From Salegentibacter salegens (GTDB taxonomy: Bacteria > Bacteroidota > Bacteroidia > Flavobacteriales > Flavobacteriaceae): a stretch of 64,000 bases of DNA. Shown here one piece after another: positions 45,774 to 55,065 of the stretch. Position 1 is the first letter of the stretch, and the number at the start of each line of letters is the position of its first letter. The stretch spans positions 2,542,001 to 2,606,000 of the forward strand of contig NZ_LT670848.1 in the NCBI RefSeq assembly GCF_900142975.1, written 5' to 3'. A program made the position numbers and the translations under genes. Under the pieces are notes generated by a model that was given only the letters and a program-made list of their open reading frames with translations, searched no databases and was not told the DNA's origin.

Positions 45774-47645
45774 TCATCTTCCCATATAAACCAACAAAAC
45801 AGAAATATCATTAGGACTTACCCCGCTTATTCTTGAGGCTTGTGAAATTGATGTTGGTTGAATTTTATTCAGTTTCTCCCGTGCCTCAAAAGACATAGAT
45901 TTGATCTTAGAATAATCAAAATCATTCGGAATCTTCACATCTTCCAGTCTATTTAATTTATCGGCATTGTTCTTCTCCTTTGCAATATACCCTGAATATT
46001 TCACCTGAATTTCGGTCTGTTCCAAAATCTCGGTATTCAAATTATTCTCCTGAATATAGTCTTCTACTCCGGGGAAATTCCGAACATCATCCATCGTAAT
46101 ATTTGGACGCGAAAATATTTTAAAAATCTTGTCGCTCTGTTTCATCGGCGAAGAATTATTCGCTTCCAGAATAGGATTTGCATCCTCATGAGAAACACTT
46201 TTATTCTTCAGGAAATTGACAAAACCGGAAGATTTTTCTTTCTTCTCCTCCATTTTCCGCATACGTTCTTCAGAGGCCAAACCTAATTTATAAGATCGTT
46301 CGGTCAATCTAAAATCGGCATTATCCTGGCGCAATAAAGTTCTGTATTCAGCACGGGAAGTAAACATTCTATAAGGCTCTTCTGTCCCTTTCGTGATAAG
46401 ATCGTCTATAAGAACACCTATATAAGCTTCGTTTCTTTTAATAATAAATTCTTCTTTCTCCTGAACTTTTAAAGCGGCATTTATTCCTGCCATTAATCCC
46501 TGGCAAGCGGCTTCTTCGTATCCTGTAGTTCCATTGATTTGGCCGGCGAAATATAGTCCGTCAACCAACTTCGTTTCCAAAGTGTGTTTTAACTGTGTGG
46601 GTGGAAAATAATCGTATTCTATCGCGTAACCGGGTCTAAAAAATTTCACATTCTCAAATCCGGCAACAGATTTCAAAGCTTTAAATTGAACGTCTTCAGG
46701 AAGGGAAGTTGAAAAACCATTTACATATACTTCTACCGTTTTCCATCCTTCTGGCTCCACAAAAAGTTGATGCCTATCCTTATCTGCAAATCGGTTTATT
46801 TTATCTTCAATACTTGGGCAATATCTAGGCCCAATACTTTGAATTCGCCCATTAAACATTGGTGATCTTTCAAAGCCATCTTTAAGAATTTCGTGAACCT
46901 CGGGAGAGGTGTATGTCATATAGCAAGAACGTTGCTTTTTTAAAGGCTGGGTTTCATCTAAAAAAGAAAATTTAGAAGGAATTTCATCCCCAGGCTGCTC
47001 TACCATTTTAGAATAATCTAAAGATCTGCCATCTACTCTTGGAGGTGTTCCGGTTTTCATTCTACCAGATTCAAAACCTGCGTCAACAAGATCTTTTGTG
47101 ATACCGGTAGCGGCTCTTTCTCCTGCTCTACCACCGCCAAAATTCTTATCTCCAATATGAATTAATCCATTTAGAAAAGTACCATTAGTTAGCACCACAG
47201 ATTTAGCTCGAATTTCCAAGCCTAAAGAAGTTCTGACCCCTTTAAGTTCATTTCCTTCTAAAATCAAACCGGCAACCATTTCCTGGTAGAAATCAAGATT
47301 AGGAGTTTGCTCTAATCTAAGTCTCCAATGCTCAGCAAACATCATTCTGTCGCTTTGCACTCTCGGGCTCCACATTGCAGGCCCTTTAGATTTATTAAGC
47401 ATTTTAAATTGAATGGCACTCGTATCACTAACCAATCCGCTGTAACCACCCATCGCATCAATCTCGCGCAAAATTTGTCCTTTTGCAATCCCGCCCATTG
47501 CAGGATTACAACTCATTTGCGCAATATTCTGCAGATTCATCGTCACCAACAAGGTTTTAGAACCCATATTTGCGGCTGCGGCTGCGGCTTCACTTCCAGC
47601 GTGACCGCCACCTACTACAATAACATCATATTCACTTTCGAACAT
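45774..47645 (-). CDS. mnmG: tRNA uridine-5-carboxymethylaminomethyl modification enzyme MnmG (GidA)
   Basis: The 623-residue FAD protein starts YDVIVVGGGHAGSEAAAAAA, and has QMSCNPAMGGIAKGQI, LTNGTFLNGLIHIG, ERAATGITKDL, RMKTGTPPRV and GYEEAACQGLMAGINAAL. With MnmE it modifies wobble U34 of several tRNAs. In many bacteria mnmG lies near oriC; here parS-like palindromes flank it on both sides. Confidence 0.97.
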   Translation of the reverse strand: MFESEYDVIVVGGGHAGSEAAAAAANMGSKTLLVTMNLQNIAQMSCNPAMGGIAKGQILREIDAMGGYSGLVSDTSAIQFKMLNKSKGPAMWSPRVQSDRMMFAEHWRLRLEQTPNLDFYQEMVAGLILEGNELKGVRTSLGLEIRAKSVVLTNGTFLNGLIHIGDKNFGGGRAGERAATGITKDLVDAGFESGRMKTGTPPRVDGRSLDYSKMVEQPGDEIPSKFSFLDETQPLKKQRSCYMTYTSPEVHEILKDGFERSPMFNGRIQSIGPRYCPSIEDKINRFADKDRHQLFVEPEGWKTVEVYVNGFSTSLPEDVQFKALKSVAGFENVKFFRPGYAIEYDYFPPTQLKHTLETKLVDGLYFAGQINGTTGYEEAACQGLMAGINAALKVQEKEEFIIKRNEAYIGVLIDDLITKGTEEPYRMFTSRAEYRTLLRQDNADFRLTERSYKLGLASEERMRKMEEKKEKSSGFVNFLKNKSVSHEDANPILEANNSSPMKQSDKIFKIFSRPNITMDDVRNFPGVEDYIQENNLNTEILEQTEIQVKYSGYIAKEKNNADKLNRLEDVKIPNDFDYSKIKSMSFEAREKLNKIQPTSISQASRISGVSPNDISVLLVYMGR

Positions 47646-47665
47646 AAAAATTCTTCTTTCTAAAT

Positions 47666-48097
47666 TTATTGTTCCACGTGGAACAATGCAATCTTTTCGT
47701 CTTCCTTCTGTCGCATTAAAGCGGCTTCACTTTCAGTCTTATCTCCATATCCACATAGATGCAAAATCCCGTGGATCATAACCCTTTTAAGTTCTTCAGA
47801 AAAATCAACATTATACTCTTTCGCATTTTCAGTCACACGATCTGTACTAATAAAAATATCCCCGTTCAATTCGTTCCCTTCAGAATTATCGAAAGAGATA
47901 ATATCGGTATAGCTATCGTGCTCCAGGAATTTGAGATTAATTTTATACAGATAATAATCATCGCAAAAAATATAATTAATCTCTCCAAGTTGTTTCTCTT
48001 CTGAAGAGATTACTTTTCTAATCCAGGTATCAAAAGATTTTTCTTCCTGAAACTCGAAATCATTTTCCGAATAAAAATTAATTATCTGTTCGCTCAA
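47666..48097 (-). CDS. ybeY: Endoribonuclease YbeY (rRNA maturation factor)
   Basis: The 143-residue protein has SYTDIISFDNSEGNELNGDIFIS in parts and the metal motif HGILHLCGYGD, in which Asp takes the place of the third zinc histidine (usual HGxLHLxGYDH). YbeY matures 16S rRNA ends and takes part in ribosome quality control. The start is TTG at 48097, since an in-frame TAA lies 12 bases upstream. It overlaps the DUF4175 gene by 20 bases. Its last codons (LFHVEQ) are the parS-like site. Confidence 0.9.
   Translation of the reverse strand: MSEQIINFYSENDFEFQEEKSFDTWIRKVISSEEKQLGEINYIFCDDYYLYKINLKFLEHDSYTDIISFDNSEGNELNGDIFISTDRVTENAKEYNVDFSEELKRVMIHGILHLCGYGDKTESEAALMRQKEDEKIALFHVEQ
47670..47685. 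other. parS-like ParB binding site 2
   Basis: TGTTCCACGTGGAACA is a perfect 16-bp palindrome matching the parS consensus. It is embedded in the last codons of ybeY, read as FHVEQ, 25 bases upstream of the mnmG ATG. Confidence 0.85.
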
Positions 48098-51000
48098 AAT
48101 AGGTTTTTACTTTCTGTTTATAAATTTCGCGCAAAGGTAAGCTTTGTCTGTTTAAAATTTCGATAGAATTAAAATATTCTTTAGCCTTAATACTTTGATA
48201 TTTAGCCGTATTATCAAACTGCTGAAGATTGGTTTCAGACTCCCGCTTATTATTTTTTCCCTGTTGCACGCGCGCGTCCTCATACTCCATCAATTCGTGT
48301 TCCAATTGCTGCAATTTCTGAAGGTTTTCAGGATCAAAACCTTTGTCCAGCAGTTGCTTCTCGGCATCCTTCATTTGCTCTTCAATTTGTCTCCCTTGTT
48401 GCGATCCCTCTTTCTTATTTAATTCCTGTAAACGTTGACGAAGTTCCTGCTGATCTTTATAAATCTCAAAAAGTTTTTCCATTTCTCCCTCTCCCATTCC
48501 TTCGCCGGGTTTCTTTCCTTCGTTTTGCTTTCCTTTTTGTTGTTCTCCCTGCTCCTTAAATTCCTTATTAATTTCCTGCTGCTTTTTAATAATATCCTGA
48601 AGTTGAAATTCTGAATTTTCGCCCTTTCCTTTTCCCAGTTGCGGATTTGCCTGTTGTTGCATCATAGAAAGAATTTCACTTAACATATAAGCCAAATCGT
48701 TTGCGCCGGTTACTACATATTGTTGACTAGCGGTTCCCTGTGGTAATTGGTTTTCAGCAAGCCGCTCAAGAGATTTATCGATATCAAATTCAATATCGGT
48801 TAAGCTTTTAGTAATGTTTTCGGTTATCATAGGATTACTAAGCGCAAGGGAATATAAACTATCATCTATATGCCTAAAGTTTTCCCTAAGGTCGTTTTGT
48901 CTTCTAAGCCTGGCCGCGTATCCCGGGTTGTTTATATCTATCTTATTAAAATCCTCTAATAGCTCTTCCTGCTGAAAGGAAAAAGTCACCAAATTATCCA
49001 GGATTTGCCGGAGCGTCTCAATATTGGCCTTTAGTTCTTCCCCACTTTGCTGCATAGAACGCTGTTGCATTTTTTGGCTCATTTCTTTCATTTGCTGCGC
49101 AGCATTCTTCTGTTTTTCCTTTGCCTTTTCTTTATCTCCTTTTTCTAAATTCTGCTTTGCATTATCCAATTCCTTATCTATACTTTCTTCATCTACTTCA
49201 TCACGAGGCAAATCGGTTGGCTTTTGTAAATCGTTATTATCATTTTCCAGTTGATCCATTTCTTCCTGAAATTCTTCAAATTCATCCGAAATTTTCTTTT
49301 GTTTTTCTAAAGATTCAATATCAGAATTTTCTGACAATTGGTTTTGCCTTTCAGAAAGTTTGTCCAAATCTCTCGCCAGTTTTTGAAGTTTTTCTTCTAC
49401 ATAATAGCGCTTAGTTAATTCTAAAAGCTGCTCTAAGTTTCTTTCCTCACTTTGATTTCTTTTAGAAAGTTCTTCCAGTTTTTCTCCCAACTCTTCCCGG
49501 TTAATCTTATCGGCTATTTCTTGCAACTCTTCCAATAGTGCTTCATTCTCCTGCAGGCGTTTTTCATTCCTATCCAAACGCTTTTTGAGTTCATCTTTTT
49601 CCGAAGAATCTGAATTCAATTCTTGCTGATTTTCTTCAAAACTGTTTTTAAGTTTTTCAGAATAATTACGCATCATTTCAGATTGCTGCTTTTGGCGTTG
49701 AATAAAGTTTTGAAGTTTTTTACGCTGATTATAATCCAGGTTTTCATTTTCCTTTTGCAGGCGGTTAAGTTCATTTAATTCTTCTTCTGAAGATTTAATG
49801 TCTTTTAAACTTTCATTCAAATTATTTATAGACTCACCTTGTTGTCTTAACTTCTCCTCTTCTATTTCCTCGCTTGTTTTCTTTCTAAAACTAAAGGTTG
49901 AACTTTTTGTATTTTTACTCCCATTCACCGCATCATTATCCCAAAGCTGAAAATAGAAATTATAGGTTTCTCCGGGTTCTAAATCCAAATTTCCGGGAAA
50001 TGTGTAATGAAAATCATCAAAAGCAGCTTTAGAAATCAAAATCTCTTCTTTTTTAAGGCTATCTTCTTTATTTTCAATATAATAAACCAGGTTTAACCTA
50101 TTTAACCCGTAATCGTCAGAAAGTTTTCCGTAGAAATATTGTGTAGTATTATCTGTACTATCCAGTTTCTGTTGAATTTCCATTTCGGGATATTCATCCT
50201 TGATTATGTTTATGGAATAATCTAAAGCCTCAAAGTTTTTAATAACATTATTTGAAGTACTAACCCGATAATCCAAATGGGAATAAACCGCCTGGGAATA
50301 TTGGAAACCGGAGTTTTCAGCAGAAAGTTTTATTAAAGAATCTTCAGTCGTAAAATTGAGAATTTCGGTATTTCTAGTATTAAAATTCCAGGTAATATTT
50401 GTGCCTTCCGGGACATTTACATTTCCTGAGCCACTTAAACTATCGTTAAGCTTCCCTATGTAATTAGGATAGTCAAACTTCATTTTGAAATCTAAAAGTT
50501 TAGGTACTTTTAGGGTTTCAAGGGTATATTCTTTAGAATTAATATCGTTAGCGCTCAATCTAAAATTTACATTACTCTGAAGTCTTTTAAAGGTATATTC
50601 AAAACTTCCGGGGGCGATTTGCTTTAAGAAATAGGTTTGTCCGTTGAAAGAGATTTCAGGTTTTTCGGGAGTGATATTTCCTTCTGTTTTTACCAGGATT
50701 TTATATTCTGAATTCTCCCTGGCTTTCAAAGAATCGTTTAAAATTATAAACCTGAATGGCGCGGGAGCTTCAAATTCAGTATTATATTTTGCGAGACGAT
50801 CTAAAGGCGCAGCAACAAGCTTAATATTTCCGGTTACCAAAAGTCCTAAAATCAATATTAATGGAAATAAGGCATATTTTAAATATTTTCTGTTTTCCTT
50901 ATAATCTACAGCCCGGGTAAAAGGAACTTTATTTAATTCGACCGACTTTTGTTCAATCCCCGCTAATAATAATTCCGACTGTTGCGAATCTTTTTTAAGC

Positions 51001-51338
51001 TGAAGTATATTCAGCAATTTATCGTTTACTTCAGGGAAATGCGCGCCGATTATTTTTGAAGCTTCTTCATCATTAATTCCGCTGGAAAATTTAAAGAGTT
51101 TCGCTAACGGGATTATAATAAAGTATCCCAAAAGCATCACCTCTACCCCAACAAAAATCCAGAATAGAAAACTTCTTGCTGATGGCTCCAACCATAAATA
51201 ATGCTCTATCGCCAAAACGGCCAAAAAATAAAGCAAGCCAATGGACAGAAATAAGATAATTCCTTTCAGTAATTTATTCAGGTAAAACTTCCTGATAAAA
51301 GCAGCCAGCTTTCTTTTAATTTGATTGTAATTTCCCAT
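48078..51338 (-). CDS. DUF4175 family protein, large coiled-coil membrane protein
   Basis: The 1086-residue protein has three N-terminal hydrophobic segments (LLKGIILFLSIGLLYFLAVL, FLFWIFVGVEVMLLGYFIII, YALFPLILILGLLVTGNIKL in parts). A large, probably periplasmic beta-rich region follows, then a very long Glu/Gln/Lys-rich coiled-coil half (about residues 500-1040). It matches DUF4175 of Bacteroidota. The function is unknown. The 20-base overlap with ybeY implies coupled translation. Confidence 0.85.
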   Translation of the reverse strand: MGNYNQIKRKLAAFIRKFYLNKLLKGIILFLSIGLLYFLAVLAIEHYLWLEPSARSFLFWIFVGVEVMLLGYFIIIPLAKLFKFSSGINDEEASKIIGAHFPEVNDKLLNILQLKKDSQQSELLLAGIEQKSVELNKVPFTRAVDYKENRKYLKYALFPLILILGLLVTGNIKLVAAPLDRLAKYNTEFEAPAPFRFIILNDSLKARENSEYKILVKTEGNITPEKPEISFNGQTYFLKQIAPGSFEYTFKRLQSNVNFRLSANDINSKEYTLETLKVPKLLDFKMKFDYPNYIGKLNDSLSGSGNVNVPEGTNITWNFNTRNTEILNFTTEDSLIKLSAENSGFQYSQAVYSHLDYRVSTSNNVIKNFEALDYSINIIKDEYPEMEIQQKLDSTDNTTQYFYGKLSDDYGLNRLNLVYYIENKEDSLKKEEILISKAAFDDFHYTFPGNLDLEPGETYNFYFQLWDNDAVNGSKNTKSSTFSFRKKTSEEIEEEKLRQQGESINNLNESLKDIKSSEEELNELNRLQKENENLDYNQRKKLQNFIQRQKQQSEMMRNYSEKLKNSFEENQQELNSDSSEKDELKKRLDRNEKRLQENEALLEELQEIADKINREELGEKLEELSKRNQSEERNLEQLLELTKRYYVEEKLQKLARDLDKLSERQNQLSENSDIESLEKQKKISDEFEEFQEEMDQLENDNNDLQKPTDLPRDEVDEESIDKELDNAKQNLEKGDKEKAKEKQKNAAQQMKEMSQKMQQRSMQQSGEELKANIETLRQILDNLVTFSFQQEELLEDFNKIDINNPGYAARLRRQNDLRENFRHIDDSLYSLALSNPMITENITKSLTDIEFDIDKSLERLAENQLPQGTASQQYVVTGANDLAYMLSEILSMMQQQANPQLGKGKGENSEFQLQDIIKKQQEINKEFKEQGEQQKGKQNEGKKPGEGMGEGEMEKLFEIYKDQQELRQRLQELNKKEGSQQGRQIEEQMKDAEKQLLDKGFDPENLQKLQQLEHELMEYEDARVQQGKNNKRESETNLQQFDNTAKYQSIKAKEYFNSIEILNRQSLPLREIYKQKVKTYFERTDN

Positions 51339-51425
51339 AATCGAAGCTTAAAAATACAACAATTTTAGCGGAGTGATTTCCCTAGTATTGATGCGACTCT
51401 CATTAGGTTTCGTTTAATAAGGTTG

Positions 51426-51433
51426 TATCTTTG
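51426..51433 (+). promoter_or_regulatory. -7 box of gltX
   Basis: TATCTTTG fits TAnnTTTG and ends 21 bases before the ATG at 51455. Confidence 0.55.
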
Positions 51434-51454
51434 TAGTTAAAAACAAAACTAGAT

Positions 51455-52972
51455 ATGTCTGCTAAAGTTCGCGTGCGTTTTGCGCCAAGTCCAACCGGCC
51501 CTTTGCATATTGGCGGGGTAAGAACAGCTTTATATAATTATTTATTTGCCAAAAAACACAATGGAGATTTTGTGTTGCGTATAGAAGATACCGATCAAAA
51601 CCGATACGTTGAAAGCGCTGAAGATTATATTGTGGAATCACTTAATTGGTGCGGAATTCCTTTTGATGAAGGTCCCGGAAAAGAAGGCGATTACGGTCCT
51701 TACCGCCAGAGTGAACGCAAAGATATTTATAGAAAATATGCTGAAGAACTTATCAAAACCGATAATGCTTATTATGCTTTTGATACAGCTGAAGAGTTAG
51801 ACGCACATAGAAAAGACCACGAAGAAAAAGGAAAAACATTTATCTATAACTGGCATAATAGAATGAAATTGCAAAATTCCCTTGCACTTTCTGAAAACCA
51901 GGTTAGAGATAAATTAGATGCCGATGAGAATTACGTGATCAGGTTTAAATCTCCTGAATACGAAAATCTCCATATTAAAGATGAAATTCGTGGTGAAATG
52001 GAAATTGACACCAGCACTTTAGACGATAAAGTTTTATTTAAAAGTGATGGGATGCCAACTTACCACCTGGCCAATATTGTAGACGATCATTTAATGGAAA
52101 TCTCTCACGTTATTCGTGGTGAAGAATGGTTGCCTTCGCTGGCGCTTCATTTTATGTTATACAGAGCTTTTGGATGGGATGCTCCTAAATTTGCGCATTT
52201 ACCGCTTATTCTGAAGCCACAAGGAAAAGGAAAATTAAGCAAGAGAGATGGAGATAAATTAGGTTTTCCGGTTTTTCCGCTGGAATGGAAAGATCCAAAT
52301 TCTGGAGAAATTTCTGCAGGATACAGAGAAGATGGTTATTTCCCAGAAGCCGTTACCAATATGCTGGCATTTTTAGGTTGGAATCCCGGTACAGAACAGG
52401 AATTCTTTAAACTTAACGATCTGGTTGAAGCTTTTGCAATAGACCGTGTTCACAAGGGCGGAGCTAAATTTGATCCTGAGAAAACAAAATGGTTTCAGCA
52501 ACATTATATGCACGAGGCAGATGAAAAAGTAATCGCTGAAAAGCTGGAAAAGATAATTGACGAAAAAGAAATTAAAGTTTCTTCAGAATACGTTTTAAAA
52601 GTAGTGAGCTTAATGAAAGAACGCGCTGTTTTCGTAAACGATATTTGGGATCAGGGTTATTTCTTCTTCCTCGCTCCTACTTCATACGATCCTAAAAATG
52701 CGAAAAAAGCATGGAAGGAAGATACAGCCGATCTAATGCAGGAATTAATTCAGGTTTTACAAAAACAGGAAGATTTTAAAGCAGAATCCGTTCAGGCCGA
52801 AGTAAAAGCCTGGATCCAACAAAAAGAAGTTGGTTTTGGAAAAGTGATGCAACCTTTTAGATTAGCCTTAGTTGGTGCTATGCAAGGTCCAGATCTTTAC
52901 GAAATCGCTGAAATGATTGGAAAAGAAGAAACCATTTCCCGCCTGGAAAAAGCGATAAAAACGCTGGGATAA
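51455..52972 (+). CDS. gltX: Glutamate-tRNA ligase
   Basis: The 505-residue class I synthetase has RFAPSPTGPLHIGGVRTALY (HIGH motif as HIGG), EDTDQNRYVESAE and GKLSKRDGDKLGFP (KMSKS loop as KLSKR). It charges tRNA-Glu with glutamate. A separate glnS gene at 55577 handles tRNA-Gln. Fold-back repeat B follows its stop. Confidence 0.97.
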   Translation: MSAKVRVRFAPSPTGPLHIGGVRTALYNYLFAKKHNGDFVLRIEDTDQNRYVESAEDYIVESLNWCGIPFDEGPGKEGDYGPYRQSERKDIYRKYAEELIKTDNAYYAFDTAEELDAHRKDHEEKGKTFIYNWHNRMKLQNSLALSENQVRDKLDADENYVIRFKSPEYENLHIKDEIRGEMEIDTSTLDDKVLFKSDGMPTYHLANIVDDHLMEISHVIRGEEWLPSLALHFMLYRAFGWDAPKFAHLPLILKPQGKGKLSKRDGDKLGFPVFPLEWKDPNSGEISAGYREDGYFPEAVTNMLAFLGWNPGTEQEFFKLNDLVEAFAIDRVHKGGAKFDPEKTKWFQQHYMHEADEKVIAEKLEKIIDEKEIKVSSEYVLKVVSLMKERAVFVNDIWDQGYFFFLAPTSYDPKNAKKAWKEDTADLMQELIQVLQKQEDFKAESVQAEVKAWIQQKEVGFGKVMQPFRLALVGAMQGPDLYEIAEMIGKEETISRLEKAIKTLG

Positions 52973-52997
52973 AATAATTCAAGTATACTTATAAAAG

Positions 52998-53130
52998 TAG
53001 GCTGTTTGAAGGGTTATAAATCTTCGTCAAGCTGAACTTGTTTCAGCTTCTAATATGTTTCAAATTAATAACAAATTAGATCCTTAAATAAATTCAGGAT
53101 GACGTCTTAATATCTTTTTCAAACAGCCTA
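52998..53130. repeat. Fold-back intergenic repeat, family 1 copy B
   Basis: Ends are a 13-bp perfect inverted repeat (TAGGCTGTTTGAA and TTCAAACAGCCTA). Inside are TCGTCAAGCTGAACTTG, TTCAGCTTCTAATATGTTT and a second hairpin with AATTCAGGATGACG. It is in the opposite orientation to copy A and lies directly behind gltX. Confidence 0.85.
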
Positions 53131-53159
53131 TTTTTTGTTCTTGCCTTCTACCGCATAGC

Positions 53160-53258
53160 TAAGTAAACTACTTCGGAGCAAGCTCTGGATGCATTATTTT
53201 TGGAAAATATAATTTGAATTCGAGGAAAGCCTCGGAGCATTTAATCTCGATTATCGAG
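53160..53258. repeat. Dispersed repeat, family 2 copy 2
   Basis: Contains TTCGGAGCAAGCTCTGGATG, GAATTCGAGG and the perfect inverted repeat CTCGATTATCGAG (53246-53258), in the same order as the stretch before folB (57515-57612). It lies upstream of the stomatin-like gene. Confidence 0.65.
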
Positions 53259-53304
53259 GAAAGTTTCACTATCTTGGTGAACAATCAATTTATAAACTTT
53301 AAAT

Positions 53305-54267
53305 ATGCTTAGCTACGTATTCATCCCCATCATTATTGTTTTATTTCTGGTTATCCTTTTCAGCGGAATTTTTACTGTTCGCCAACAAAAAGCGGCAATT
53401 CTTGAACGATTTGGAAAATTTAAAAGCATTAAAAATTCCGGACTTCATTTAAAGATTCCTGTAATAGATCAAATTGCCGGTAGAATTAATTTAAAAGTAC
53501 AGCAGCTTGATGTTTTGGTAGAAACCAAAACCAAGGATAATGTATTTGTTAAGCTGAAAATTTCGGTGCAATTCCAGGTAATTAGAACCAATATTTACGA
53601 TGCTTTTTATAAACTAGAAAGTCCGTCAGATCAGATCACTTCCTATGTTTTTGATGTTGTACGAGCTGAAGTTCCAAAAATGATCTTGGATGATGTTTTT
53701 GAACGAAAAGATGATATTGCCATCGCTGTAAATCGTGAACTTAACGAATCTATGCAGGATTATGGTTATGACATCATTAAAACACTTGTAACAGACATTG
53801 ACCCTGATGAGCAGGTAAAACATGCTATGAACAGGATAAACTCCGCAGAACGCGAGAAAGTGGCTGCAGAATACGAAGGAGAAGCCGAAAGAATACGGAT
53901 TGTGGCTAAAGCCCGTGCCGAAGCCGAAAGTAAGCGCTTACAGGGACAGGGAATCGCCGATCAAAGAAGGGAAATTGCGCGTGGACTTGAGGAAAGCGTA
54001 GATGTTTTGAATAATGTGGGGATAAACTCCCAGGAAGCTTCAGCATTAATTGTGGTGACTCAGCATTATGACACATTGCAAGCTATAGGTGAAGAAACTA
54101 ACAGTAACCTTATTTTATTACCTAATTCTCCCCAGGCCGGAAGCGATATGCTGAATAATATGGTGGCATCCTTTACTGCTTCCAACCAAATTGGGGAAGC
54201 TATGCGCAAGAAAAACGAAGAAATTGAGCAGGAGAAAAAGAATCAGGATGATTCCAAACGGAAATAA
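53305..54267 (+). CDS. SPFH domain/stomatin-like membrane protein
   Basis: The 320-residue protein has one N-terminal membrane helix (FIPIIIVLFLVILFSGIF), then the SPFH/band-7 domain TVRQQKAAILERFGKFK, GLHLKIPVIDQI, KTKDNVFVKLKISVQF and DVVRAEVPKM. A helical region rich in Ala, Glu and Arg follows (EREKVAAEYEGEAERI). Such proteins form ring-like membrane scaffolds and often affect protein turnover. No NfeD partner is adjacent. Fold-back repeat C follows. Confidence 0.92.
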   Translation: MLSYVFIPIIIVLFLVILFSGIFTVRQQKAAILERFGKFKSIKNSGLHLKIPVIDQIAGRINLKVQQLDVLVETKTKDNVFVKLKISVQFQVIRTNIYDAFYKLESPSDQITSYVFDVVRAEVPKMILDDVFERKDDIAIAVNRELNESMQDYGYDIIKTLVTDIDPDEQVKHAMNRINSAEREKVAAEYEGEAERIRIVAKARAEAESKRLQGQGIADQRREIARGLEESVDVLNNVGINSQEASALIVVTQHYDTLQAIGEETNSNLILLPNSPQAGSDMLNNMVASFTASNQIGEAMRKKNEEIEQEKKNQDDSKRK

Positions 54268-54299
54268 TTGGTAGTAAAAGCTTGAATAGTATTACTAAA

Positions 54300-54443
54300 A
54301 AAGGTTTGAAGATTTATTTTCTAAATCATACGTCATTCTGAATTTATTTAAGAATCTAACATTTTAGAACTCCGAACAAATTTCGGAGCAAGCTCTGAAA
54401 CAAGTTCAGGTTGACGGAGATAAAAAATAACCTTCAAACCTTT
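54300..54443. repeat. Fold-back intergenic repeat, family 1 copy C
   Basis: Ends AAAGGTTTGAAG (54300-54311) and CTTCAAACCTTT (54432-54443) are a perfect 12-bp inverted repeat. Inside are CGTCATTCTGAATTTATTT and AAACAAGTTCAGGTTGACGG. A segment TCCGAACAAATTTCGGAGC is inserted in the second hairpin; it shares CGGAGCAAGCTCTG with the family 2 copy at 53180. Confidence 0.8.
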
Positions 54444-54465
54444 ATAATATATCTATAATAAATGC

Positions 54466-54699
54466 TTATTTCTTTACTGAAGCAGTTACCTTTTTTAAGC
54501 CGGTAATTTTAGTTACAGCTTTAAGAATAAAAGCTTTTTGTAAGATAGACCCAGCAATACTTCCCATAAGAGATAAAGGAGACATGGCGCTTTTAGTACG
54601 CTCTATATTTAATTTTATCTCTTCCTGGTCTATCTTGGTTTGAAGTTTCAGAATTTTTAAATCCCGATCTATTTCTTTGAATGAACTATATTCCTTCAT
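54466..54699 (-). CDS. Hypothetical protein, 77 aa
   Basis: The small protein has a charged helical start (MKEYSSFKEIDRDLKILKLQ), a short hydrophobic part (LSLMGSIAGSILQKAFIL) and a basic end (KKVTASVKK). I do not recognise a family. It lies 5 bases downstream of the holin-like gene in a three-gene unit with it and the YtxH gene, so it probably serves the same membrane-associated process. Confidence 0.65.
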   Translation of the reverse strand: MKEYSSFKEIDRDLKILKLQTKIDQEEIKLNIERTKSAMSPLSLMGSIAGSILQKAFILKAVTKITGLKKVTASVKK

Positions 54700-54704
54700 A
54701 GTGA

Positions 54705-55055
54705 TTAATCGTTAAAAACTTTTCTTGAAACTTTTACCAAAAGAAACTTCTCAATGGGTTTTCTTCCGAAGAATAATATTCCAAGGAATAATAAAAAATA
54801 GAATCCGCCTACAATAAAATAACCGGAACTAGGTGTACCAATCGCTTCGCTTATAAGTATAGCCACAGCTACAGAGACCAAAATCAAGGCAAAAATGAAA
54901 AAGATACCCAGCAATAAACCCTGAACAAGGCCTATGGCCCCTTTCATGGCTTGTTTAAAGAATTCAAGTTTATAATATTCGGCATTGCTGTGTGCGAATG
55001 CCTTCAGATTATAATTTAACTCGTCAATACTTCTGGATAGTTTTTCGAATGCCAT
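54705..55055 (-). CDS. Phage holin family-like membrane protein (Holin-X/DUF1469 type)
   Basis: The 116-residue protein has an amphipathic start and two long membrane helices (GLLLGIFFIFALILVSVAV, and SGYFIVGGFYFLLFLGILFF in parts), ending in FGRKPIEKFL. This matches the putative actinobacterial Holin-X/DUF1469 type, which in Bacteroidota is chromosomal and not linked to phage. It lies between YtxH and the 77-residue gene (10- and 5-base gaps). Confidence 0.75.
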   Translation of the reverse strand: MAFEKLSRSIDELNYNLKAFAHSNAEYYKLEFFKQAMKGAIGLVQGLLLGIFFIFALILVSVAVAILISEAIGTPSSGYFIVGGFYFLLFLGILFFGRKPIEKFLLVKVSRKVFND

Positions 55056-55065
55056 AAAATTGATT

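Noticed and set aside
48195..49414. Plus-strand frames of 75-97 codons rich in Phe, Leu and Ser
   Set aside because: They are antisense to the coiled-coil half of the DUF4175 gene, whose codon bias creates such frames.
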